Made by a program: the position numbers and the translations under genes. A DNA stretch of 64,000 bases from assembly GCA_021739695.1 (NCBI GenBank), contig JAIPBM010000026.1:1-64000 (forward strand), in the 5' to 3' direction. Within the stretch, counting starts at the first letter, position 1, and each line of letters opens with the position of its first letter. The notes beneath the pieces are model-generated. The model was not told the origin of the DNA, made no database searches, and saw only the letters and a program-made list of their open reading frames with translations. Of the stretch, positions 54,558 to 61,330 are shown piece after piece. The DNA is from Flavobacteriales bacterium. Its GTDB lineage: Bacteria; Bacteroidota; Bacteroidia; UBA10329.

Positions 54558-55301
54558 TTGGAGGTTATTGAATACCTACCCCTTTTCATCTTCCTAGCCT
54601 TACTAGCCGAAATTCTTGGCACAGTTGGCGGTTTCGGTTCGTCCTTGTTTTTCGTGCCTATTGCCAGCTACTTTCTCGATTTCCATTCCGTACTCGGTAT
54701 TACGGCCATATTCCATGTGTCCAGCAACATCACCAAAATTGCCTTCTTTAGAAAAGGATTTGACAAGAAAGTGATACTCTCACTTGGCATTCCGGCAGTA
54801 CTGTTCGTGATTATCGGTGCTTATATCAGCAAGTTTTTGGCATCCGAAATCCTTGAAATAGCACTGGCAGTATTTCTTATAGGAACCAGCCTTACATTTC
54901 TCATATTCAAAAAGTTAGAGGTAAAACCAACGGTAGCCAACTCCATTGGTGGCGGTGTGCTTTCGGGGCTTGTTGCTGGCGTGCTCGGCACTGGTGGCGC
55001 CATCCGTGGAATAACCCTTGCAGCCTTTAATATGAAGACAGAGGTTTTCATTGCCACATCTGCCATCATCGACCTTGGCATTGATGCCAGCCGAAGTGTG
55101 GTTTACACGCTCAACGGCTACGTGCATTTTCACGACCTCTACCTCATCCCCATCCTGCTGGTGGTGAGTATTCTTGGAACGTACATCGGCAAGAAGATTC
55201 TGGAACGTATTTCTCAGGAGCAATTCAAATCAACCGTTCTTATTCTGATTCTCATCACCGGGGTCATCACTCTTGGGAAGGTTATTTATGACTTTGTGTA
55301 A
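54558..55301 (+). CDS. TauE/SafE-family (TSUP) membrane permease
   Basis: The 247-aa protein has about 7-8 hydrophobic segments and the family pattern GTVGGFGSSLFFVPIASY near the N-terminus, repeated in the second half as GLVAGVLGTGGAIRG. TSUP proteins export sulfite, sulfoacetate or related anions. The start is TTG 54558; a TACCTTCG promoter-like box at 54529-54536 is suitably placed upstream. Substrate unknown. Confidence 0.88.
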   Translation: MEVIEYLPLFIFLALLAEILGTVGGFGSSLFFVPIASYFLDFHSVLGITAIFHVSSNITKIAFFRKGFDKKVILSLGIPAVLFVIIGAYISKFLASEILEIALAVFLIGTSLTFLIFKKLEVKPTVANSIGGGVLSGLVAGVLGTGGAIRGITLAAFNMKTEVFIATSAIIDLGIDASRSVVYTLNGYVHFHDLYLIPILLVVSILGTYIGKKILERISQEQFKSTVLILILITGVITLGKVIYDFV

Positions 55302-55590
55302 GCATTAAGACCCTTCCAGTGTAATTCTGTCATGAGCGCTATAGCCCCTTGGATTGGCGAAGAACGATTATCGATTAACGAATTGCGATTGTCACCGTTA
55401 AAGATCATCACTCCATTGGTAATCAGTATGCTTGAACTTGCTGAATGCATAAATCGTCAATCACAGTTCGTTATTCGCTAATCAGATCTAGCATCACCCT
55501 GAACTTGTTTACTCCCATAGGTCGTGAGTTCGCAAGCTCGGTTCAGGTTCTAAACAGATGCTGAATCAAGTTCAGCATGACCTAGACTGT
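55302..55590. other. 289-bp intergenic region with dispersed-repeat fragments
   Basis: Between the TSUP and DUF5723-like genes there are words of the type CTGAACTTG and CAAGTTCAGCATGACC (55498-55582) in inverted orientation, and A/T-rich GATTAACGAATTGCG words. No coding region is apparent. Both flanking genes converge here, so termination could happen in the hairpin formed by the inverted words. Confidence 0.45.
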
Positions 55591-57042
55591 TCACATAAAC
55601 GCAGGGCAATCAACCGCACTTCCCTTTCGCTTGTAGGTACCGTTTTTCGTTTTTCCCGAATTCCTTTTTCCCTTTCCGCAGGCAGGATTCTTGAATAGCG
55701 TGATCTTCACACTGGCGTAGATGTTTCCAGAATTCACGTTCATCGGAACGAAGAATGGCAGGATATTATCCGAACCGATGGTGACGCTGTAGAATCGGAA
55801 TGCTAGTCCGAGCTGTGGCGAACGGTAATCGTAGAGCGAAATCGGCAACGAAGCTTCGAACCATTTTGACTCGAATCGTGGGGTAATGCCAATCACGCTT
55901 CGTCTGATTCCAGTGGTTGTGGTATTCAGTTTGAAGCCTTGGACCCACGTGGCATTGATATAGAATTTCTTCCCAAGATTGTAATCGAACTGAACGGAAA
56001 CCGCACTTGGCAAGGCTGCACCATAACGCGTTCCCGTTCGCATGCTTCCAGCATCTGAAGCAAACTGCGATGCAATCAAAGCATCAATATCACCGATGCC
56101 ATTCACCTCTGCGTTCGGGTAATCGGTCCATGTTGTGCTCGCATTCTGTAAGGTGCGGATGAGCGAATTCTTATTGAAACTGATGCCGCCCAGATCGAGA
56201 ACAGACACTCCTATCTTGTACCTGTAATCGATGGTTCCACAGTTTGATTGTGCCGTGTGTGGCGCGTAATCGCCTACTTCTTCCAACATGCGTTTGTAGG
56301 TCACCCCTAGGTCGACCGAAAACCCATGTCCGTTTGCAAAGCCAGGTTCGGTAATGGCATACTGACCATTGAGGTTGCTGATGTTCCAATCCTGATCGTT
56401 GACCACTGTATGGTCCAATTCATCCAAATACATGCTCATGTGGCCAATTCCCATCAGGTAGTTGGCCGTTCCGCCCACATTTATCATGTCCTTGCCTTGC
56501 TGATAGATGATGCGGCCATAACTCGCACCGATCTCCGCCCAAGCCGTGGCAAAGGCACCCATCTTTTGCTGCGAATACGTAATGCCCTGCTGCGGATTGT
56601 AATCCAAGCCTTCGTACACGTACACTGCCGATGGCTCTAAGAAATCCTCGAACGAAACGAAGGTGCGTGCGGCAGTATGGAATCCGAAAGCATTCTTGCC
56701 TTGACTCAAGGTGAAACCAGGTCCATCCACACGCGCGTTGACCACGCCATGCTTCTCCTTTCCGTTCATCCTATAAAGTGGCGTTGGGTAATTATTCTGC
56801 GGAACATTCTTCCAGAAATAGAAATTGTCTTTACTCAGATAGACGAAGTTGTTCCAAGCAAAGACATCTACCCCTACGAGATTGATATCTAACCACGCCT
56901 TGCTATCCACCATACTCGATGGATTGAGCGGCATTCCCGTGGTTCCTGCATAATTACTGTTGGCCAGCCCTAAGCGCTCTTGGGCCGAAGCAGTTGTTGC
57001 ACCTAAGACGCAAGCAACTTGAAGGAGGTTCTTGGCATTCAT
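55591..57042 (-). CDS. Outer-membrane protein of the DUF5723 type
   Basis: A 483-aa protein with a signal peptide (MNAKNLLQVACVLGATTASAQ, first 18 residues) and the N-terminal pattern LGLANSNYAGTTGMPLNPSSMVDS seen in this family (cited in part as NYAGTTGMPLNPSS). Alternating aromatic residues and the FYINATWVQGF / LAFRFYSVT strands fit a beta-barrel. The C-terminal 30 residues are Lys-rich (GKGKRNSGKTKNG). Function unknown. Confidence 0.8.
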   Translation of the reverse strand: MNAKNLLQVACVLGATTASAQERLGLANSNYAGTTGMPLNPSSMVDSKAWLDINLVGVDVFAWNNFVYLSKDNFYFWKNVPQNNYPTPLYRMNGKEKHGVVNARVDGPGFTLSQGKNAFGFHTAARTFVSFEDFLEPSAVYVYEGLDYNPQQGITYSQQKMGAFATAWAEIGASYGRIIYQQGKDMINVGGTANYLMGIGHMSMYLDELDHTVVNDQDWNISNLNGQYAITEPGFANGHGFSVDLGVTYKRMLEEVGDYAPHTAQSNCGTIDYRYKIGVSVLDLGGISFNKNSLIRTLQNASTTWTDYPNAEVNGIGDIDALIASQFASDAGSMRTGTRYGAALPSAVSVQFDYNLGKKFYINATWVQGFKLNTTTTGIRRSVIGITPRFESKWFEASLPISLYDYRSPQLGLAFRFYSVTIGSDNILPFFVPMNVNSGNIYASVKITLFKNPACGKGKRNSGKTKNGTYKRKGSAVDCPAFM

Positions 57043-57164
57043 GGTTCGGTGTTTTTGGTTGATACAAGAACCTCAGATGCGCATTAAAAAGTATTACAGA
57101 ATTGCGATTTGATTTAATGATGTAGCATGTTTGCAACATATCTTCAACTTTTGAAGAACACACG

Positions 57165-57791
57165 ATGATTTTCAGGCGGACGCATTACTTCGTGTATTTC
57201 CTGCTTTCCATGGCTTTATGGACGGCTTGGAGCGTGGTGATGCTTTATCAACCTGAGATTTCCACTACGGAGAGTTATTCCAGAGGAATTGCCCGAATAG
57301 CGGCACTGCTCATTCCCTCTGCCCTGTTCCTTTGGTTCAATCCTGAGTTCCGAAAGGAAGGGAATCTGATTCGCTCCATCCTTGTTGGCGGATTGCTTGC
57401 CTTGGCGCTCTATCTCGTTCATCGCTTCACTCACATGATTCCAGTTGAAGCAAGGCTACCAACGGCTGCTGCCATTTGGCTCAATTGGGTCATCGGTTCT
57501 CCCTTTGCCGAAGAAGTGTTCTTTCGTGGAATTGTGCTGAGGCAGGAACTCAAAACGAGATCAGCATGGTTGTCCATTCCGATCTCGGCCACTTGCTTCA
57601 TGCTGTTTCATTTACCTTCGTGGATCATCGTTCAGCAGCAGCCAATGCTGGAACTGGCAATTAATAGTCTCAGCATATTTGTCTACGGCCTTGTGTTCGG
57701 AGTAATCTATTGGCTTGCCCGTTCCATTTGGACCACCTTCATTCCGCATAGCGCCAATAACCTGATTGCACTACTGATCAATCCGCTTTGA
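57165..57791 (+). CDS. CPBP-family intramembrane metalloprotease
   Basis: Membrane protein of 208 aa with 5-6 helices and the CAAX-protease/bacteriocin-processing motifs EEVFFR (E116, E117, R121), FMLFH (H149) and HSANN (H195, N198/N199). The family cleaves proteins within the membrane; substrates are rarely known. It stands alone between the DUF5723-like gene (divergent) and the next lipoprotein. Confidence 0.92.
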   Translation: MIFRRTHYFVYFLLSMALWTAWSVVMLYQPEISTTESYSRGIARIAALLIPSALFLWFNPEFRKEGNLIRSILVGGLLALALYLVHRFTHMIPVEARLPTAAAIWLNWVIGSPFAEEVFFRGIVLRQELKTRSAWLSIPISATCFMLFHLPSWIIVQQQPMLELAINSLSIFVYGLVFGVIYWLARSIWTTFIPHSANNLIALLINPL

Positions 57792-57944
57792 TGGATGCTG
57801 CGCGACTGTGGGATAAGCACACTTTACACACATTTACACTCGCTTTTCACTGTTTTACATAGAAGATGCTGTGGTCGGGTTTTGGATGCTGAGTTTTGTT
57901 CCAGCTGATGGACGAGCTGTATCGTCAGAGCACCAAACAATCGC

Positions 57945-58880
57945 ATGATGAAAAAAGAAAAGACCCTATTGCCCATGCTGGTGGCATGCTTCGTTGCCTT
58001 CACTTCCTGTGGTCAGAATGAAGCTACAAGTACACAAGTGGTTGAAGTATCAACAGAAGAAGCCGCAACAAACAATGATGCTTATGCTGAACCACACCAA
58101 TATGGTGGATGGTACTGTCCAGACAATCTGAGGAACTTCCCTCCTATGGACATACAGGATCTTGATAAGATCAAGGTAGTGGCAGACCGTTTACCAACTT
58201 TCGAAGAAACACGTAATGGCACATCGCTCATGTACTTCGATACGGCCAAAATACCCAATGCCCGACCATTGCTGATCTCGCTTCCGAGAGTGGCCAGGAT
58301 CTACTCCGAGCACAGTGGCTTCAACGAACTGATCATCGTGATACAGGCAGTGATAGCTGGCACCGATACCGTAGTAGGTTTTCGCTATCCGAATGGCGGA
58401 AACGGTTCTGCGTGGTACGGACAGCTCAGTTTTCTTTCGGAAGAAGAAGTATCCAATTTGGGACCAGCACCCATGATCCATTTGGAGTCGAAAATAAATG
58501 CTTCGAAGGAAAAAGTATGGGAAGCATTTATCCGCACATCCTACGCCAAAGAACTGGCCGAACGTTTTGATGAACATGCCTTTTTCGAATCTGCTTGGAC
58601 ACCCGATTCGCAGCTTCATCTGAGCTTAGAGTCGGACAGCCTGCGCGCCAAAGGCATCATTACCAGTTTGTGGGGAATGCTTTACCTACAGATTGATTAC
58701 GATCGTATGGGTTTTCACTACAGCGAAAAAATGACGCTGATGGAGAACGAGGACCGTCAATCATCGTTGCATTTTGTAGCTGGTCCTTATCCAAAAAAAA
58801 CGGAACTCCAGAAAGTAGCCTGGGAGATCTGGATTGATGATGTGAAGAAAGTAAGCGAAGGATTAGGAGTTAGGTTTTAG
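57945..58880 (+). CDS. Hypothetical lipoprotein
   Basis: The 311-aa protein has a lipoprotein signal (ACFVAFTSCG). After a low-complexity Thr/Glu stretch come a domain with GGWYCPDNLRNFPPMD and GFRYPNGGNGSAWYGQL, and a C-terminal half resembling a START/SRPBCC-type fold (MIHLESKINASKEKVWEAF, quoted in part, and KMTLMENEDRQSSLHF), which is suggestive only. Function unknown. Confidence 0.78.
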   Translation: MMKKEKTLLPMLVACFVAFTSCGQNEATSTQVVEVSTEEAATNNDAYAEPHQYGGWYCPDNLRNFPPMDIQDLDKIKVVADRLPTFEETRNGTSLMYFDTAKIPNARPLLISLPRVARIYSEHSGFNELIIVIQAVIAGTDTVVGFRYPNGGNGSAWYGQLSFLSEEEVSNLGPAPMIHLESKINASKEKVWEAFIRTSYAKELAERFDEHAFFESAWTPDSQLHLSLESDSLRAKGIITSLWGMLYLQIDYDRMGFHYSEKMTLMENEDRQSSLHFVAGPYPKKTELQKVAWEIWIDDVKKVSEGLGVRF

Positions 58881-59283
58881 GGCTTAGGTATTAGCGATGG
58901 CCATACGCACGTCATTGCGAGGAAGTATGACGAAGCAATCCCCTTCTGACACCACCAGACTCTCTACGCGCGTCATTGCGAGGAAGAATGACGAAGCAAT
59001 CTGATTCTTAGACCACCGGATTCTCTATGAGATTGCTTCGTGCCTCGCAATGACGGATGCTTATGATGGATGATCTACGGGCGTCATTGCGAGGAAGAAT
59101 GACGAAGCAATCTCCTTATGACACCACCAGACTATCCATTTGTCACCCTGACGGAGGAAGGCTCTCGTTTCATTCTCATAACGAAAAAAAACACCCTATC
59201 CCTAGATGGCGGGATAGGGTGCAAAGCTAGCGACAGCCCCTTCTATACCACTACTGATTTAGAAGTGCCGCAGCTCATTATCA
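58881..59283. repeat. REP-like cluster of CGTCATTGCGAGG elements
   Basis: The 403-bp gap holds four copies of a 31-bp element starting CGTCATTGCGAGGAAG and ending ATGACGAAGCAATC: 58910-58940, 58971-59001, 59031-59054 (inverted, slightly short) and 59082-59112. Two copies are followed by the same CACCACCAGACT word. The elements are self-complementary at their ends (CGTCAT / ATGACG). The region also carries the terminator described separately. No gene is seen. Confidence 0.85.
59182..59222 (-). terminator. Intrinsic terminator of the fibronectin-III gene
   Basis: The 11-bp stem CACCCTATCCC / GGGATAGGGTG has an 8-nt loop and, on the minus strand, is followed by eight T residues. It lies downstream of the stop at 59284. 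Confidence 0.9.
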
Positions 59284-60003
59284 TCAGGTCACGGTCATGA
59301 TCACCACATCAGAGTAGCCACCATAACCTTTGGTGCCTTTTGCGCGCACGCGCACTTCGTATTGCGAAAGTGGTTTCAGATTCTTGATCTCGATGTTGGC
59401 AGGCTTGGTAGCTATGGTGACCCAAGGCCGTTCTTCCACGATGTCAGAACCCGTTCCCGTACCAGTGTCTTCGCCACCAGGAATGGGAGGAACGGGAGGC
59501 ACAGGTATAGGCACAGGTATAGGCACAGGCGAGGTTTTAAGTTGTTCTATCAAACGCACATCCACTTCATAAAAACCAACATTTTTTACGCGTTTCCATC
59601 TCAACTTAAGCGCAGCCGAAATTTCCGTATTCAATCTCCTTACAGCTTCTATCTTAGGCATATCGCCAGCACTGGCCCGTGCTTTCGTATGCCTGAATCC
59701 TGAACTAAGAATGATGTCCGTGTCGCCATCGGCCACATCGGTCACATAATTCCGAAACTTTCGCACCATGTCATCCACTATGCGCTCTTTGGTGCGCATC
59801 AAGGCAATCTGCGACCTACCTCCATTTTGGGCATTATCTACAGCTATTTGCTGCTCATTGATGGCCAAGAGAAAATCGGCATACGGAATGGGTGGATCGC
59901 CAAATAGGGCTAGATTAGACATCTTTGAATGGATGTCGCGCTCCTCTGGAGCTTTATCCTCAATCGTACGATTGAAGTTGAACACTGCTTTGTAATAGCT
60001 CAT
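59284..60003 (-). CDS. Fibronectin type III-domain protein with Pro-rich linker
   Basis: Protein of 239 aa from ATG 60003 (MSYYKAVFNFNRTIEDK). The N-terminal part (about 1-150) is helical; a Pro/Val-rich linker PVPIPVPIPVPPVPP and Gly/Thr-rich GGEDTGTGTG follow; the C-terminus is Fn3-like (ANIEIKNLKPLSQYEVRVRAKG, in parts). No signal peptide is visible. Similar proteins occur in Bacteroidota, of unknown function. A perfect promoter box at 60042-60049 supports this start over a longer one. Confidence 0.8.
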   Translation of the reverse strand: MSYYKAVFNFNRTIEDKAPEERDIHSKMSNLALFGDPPIPYADFLLAINEQQIAVDNAQNGGRSQIALMRTKERIVDDMVRKFRNYVTDVADGDTDIILSSGFRHTKARASAGDMPKIEAVRRLNTEISAALKLRWKRVKNVGFYEVDVRLIEQLKTSPVPIPVPIPVPPVPPIPGGEDTGTGTGSDIVEERPWVTIATKPANIEIKNLKPLSQYEVRVRAKGTKGYGGYSDVVIMTVT

Positions 60004-60041
60004 CGCATTTACGGGTTGTGCAGTGGTAGAAAGGGGCACCC

Positions 60042-60049
60042 CAAAGATA
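60042..60049 (-). promoter_or_regulatory. Predicted -7 box of the fibronectin-III gene
   Basis: On the minus strand TATCTTTG matches TAnnTTTG, 38 nt before ATG 60003. Confidence 0.55.
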
Positions 60050-60095
60050 ACATGTATTTTTTCTTACATGATACCTTGCTGAGTGATTTTTTTTT

Positions 60096-60530
60096 CTAAA
60101 AATGTAAAATAATTTCATTTTTAAGTTCAAAATAGCCCCAATATTTTTTCAATGAATTTTCAATTTTTCGGCAAAAATCCCGTCTAAACCTTGTTTTTAG
60201 CGGCCGCGCCAAGGGCTGAAAACGCCCAAAAACGGCAATTTTTTGCGCTGCTAAAGAGCCATTTTTCGCGCTAACACCACTATTTTCAAGCCTTCTTTTT
60301 CGGTAGATTAACATGTCCAGCCATTTTTCATGCTTGCTTTTTCGGTAGATTAACATGTCCAGCCATTTTTCATGCATTCTTTTTCGGTGGATTAACATGT
60401 CCAGCCATTTTTTAAGCTTGCTTTTTCGGTAGATTAACATGTCCAGCCATTTTTTAAGCTTGCTTTTTCGGTAGATTAACATGCCCAGCCATTTTTTAAG
60501 CTTGCTTTTTGGCTGCGTAGCCTTAGGCAA
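60096..60530 (-). CDS. Doubtful 144-codon reading frame over a 42-bp tandem repeat
   Basis: The frame begins with a TTG codon and encodes five near-identical 14-residue blocks (KSKLKKWLDMLIYR and variants), followed by a basic tail. No start signal, homologous family or membrane segment is clear. Because the repeat period is a multiple of three, an open frame is expected by chance. It may be simply repeat DNA. Listed so that the stretch is not ignored. Confidence 0.2.
   Translation of the reverse strand: MPKATQPKSKLKKWLGMLIYRKSKLKKWLDMLIYRKSKLKKWLDMLIHRKRMHEKWLDMLIYRKSKHEKWLDMLIYRKRRLENSGVSAKNGSLAAQKIAVFGRFQPLARPLKTRFRRDFCRKIENSLKKYWGYFELKNEIILHF
60301..60510. repeat. Five tandem copies of a 42-bp unit
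   Basis: Units start at 60301, 60343, 60385, 60427 and 60469 with CGGTAGATTAACATGTCCAG. The unit ends vary between CATGCTTG, CATGCATT and TAAGCTTG. The copies are almost identical and have no spacers, so this is a minisatellite rather than a CRISPR array. Confidence 0.95.
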
Positions 60531-60540
60531 GGCCTTGCTC

Positions 60541-61090
60541 CCTAGGCTTCGACTGCGCTCAGCCTACCCCCGTACCCTGAGCGAAGTCGAAGGAGCGTAC
60601 CCTGAGCGAAGTCGAAGGGAACGGAAGAACAGAGACCCCTCCTGACCTCCCCCAAGGGGAGGGAATTAGGGAACAGAAGAACAGATGAACAGAAAAACAG
60701 AGGAACAGAAGAACAGAAGAACAGAAGAACAGAAGAACGGAAGAACGGAAGAACAGAGTAATTGAAAAAGTGCTAATACCTAACTCCTAATACCTAACTC
60801 CTAGCACCTAACTCCTAATACCTCTAACCTCTAACCTCTAACCTCTAACCTCTAAGCTCTAAGCTCAATCAGCCCTTTGCGCCAACTTCGCGTCTTTGCG
60901 GTTAAGGAAAAGAGACCCCTCCTGACCTCCCCCAAGGGGAGGGAATTCGGGAAAGGAAGAACAGAAAACGCCTTTGCGCCCTTCGCGCTAACTCTGCGTC
61001 TTTGCGGTTAAGGGAACGGAAGAACAGAGGAATTGAAAAAGTGCTAATCGCTAACTCCTAATACCTAATACCTAAAACCTAGCAAGAAAC
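60541..61090. repeat. Repeat island between the minisatellite and the CRISPR locus
   Basis: The segment has no plausible gene. It contains an inverted pair CTTCGACTGCGCTCAG (60547-60562) and CTGAGCGAAGTCGAAG (60577-60592), the latter repeated at 60602-60617; a 37-bp block present twice (60632-60668 and 60911-60947); 9-nt microsatellite of GAACAGAAG type (60671-60757); a CTAACTCC/CCTCTAAC microsatellite (60772-60866); and two copies of a GCGTCTTTGCGGTTAAGG block near 60889 and 60996. The order looks like a sink for small dispersed repeats. Confidence 0.85.
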
Positions 61091-61143
61091 TCTTGCATAA
61101 ATGGATGAAGGGTGTTAAGTTAGCATTGTGAAAGCAATGGCCA

Positions 61144-61226
61144 AAAAGCAAAAACGACCCGTGAGGGCCGCTTCGAATGTTTTCACAACGGAATAATCCT
61201 TTAGTAAGATGAATGGAAACGTATTG
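61144..61226 (-). ncRNA. tracrRNA-like module 2 (distal)
   Basis: On the minus strand the core AAAGGATTATTCCGTTGTGA is followed by AAACATTCGAAGC and the hairpin GGCCCTCACGGGTC (TCAC loop, 61156-61169), then GTTTTTGCTTTTT. The GGATTATTCC part can form a small nexus-like stem. Upstream, the candidate anti-repeat reads CATTCATCTTACT, unlike module 1. A weak box TACGTTTC lies at about 61217-61224, so this module may have its own start or be read through from module 1. Confidence 0.65.
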
Positions 61227-61227
61227 G

Positions 61228-61297
61228 AAAAAGAAACCCCGAGTTGCCCCAGGGTAAAAGTATTCACTACGGAATAATCCTTATTGTGATTTGCTAA
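61228..61297 (-). ncRNA. tracrRNA-like module 1 (cas9-proximal)
   Basis: On the minus strand the module reads from about 61297: a candidate anti-repeat GCAAATCACAAT, the core AAGGATTATTCCGTAGTGAA, and the terminator hairpin CCCTGGGGCAACTCGGGG (61237-61254; 7-bp stem with two G-U pairs and a GCAA loop) running into TTTCTTTTT. The core plus hairpin plus U-tract arrangement, divergent from cas9, is what a type II tracrRNA looks like. The matching CRISPR repeat should begin with something like ATTGTGATTTGC; the array is outside the window. Confidence 0.72.
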
Positions 61298-61300
61298 TGC

Positions 61301-61308
61301 CAAATGTA
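61301..61308 (-). promoter_or_regulatory. Predicted promoter of the tracrRNA
   Basis: On the minus strand TACATTTG (perfect TAnnTTTG) lies just upstream of module 1. A TTG occurs 16 nt before it (61325-61327), slightly closer than the usual spacing. The start of transcription would be near 61295, and the promoter overlaps the cas9 5' leader. Confidence 0.55.
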
Positions 61309-61330
61309 ACAGATTTAAAACAAACAAGAC

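Noticed and set aside
60301-60510. 42-bp tandem repeat as a CRISPR array
   Set aside because: There are no unique spacers; the whole unit is conserved from copy to copy, so it is a minisatellite.
60810-60866. CCTCTAAC repeats as telomere-like end
   Set aside because: The repeat is short, internal and mixed with related CTAACTCC words. Nothing else points to a linear replicon.
61281-61308. Degenerate CRISPR repeat (ATTGTGATTTGCTAATG) upstream of cas9
   Set aside because: It occurs once. It is explained better as the complement of the tracrRNA anti-repeat of module 1.
61140-61310. tracrRNA modules read on the plus strand
   Set aside because: On the plus strand neither hairpin is followed by a T-tract, while on the minus strand both are.
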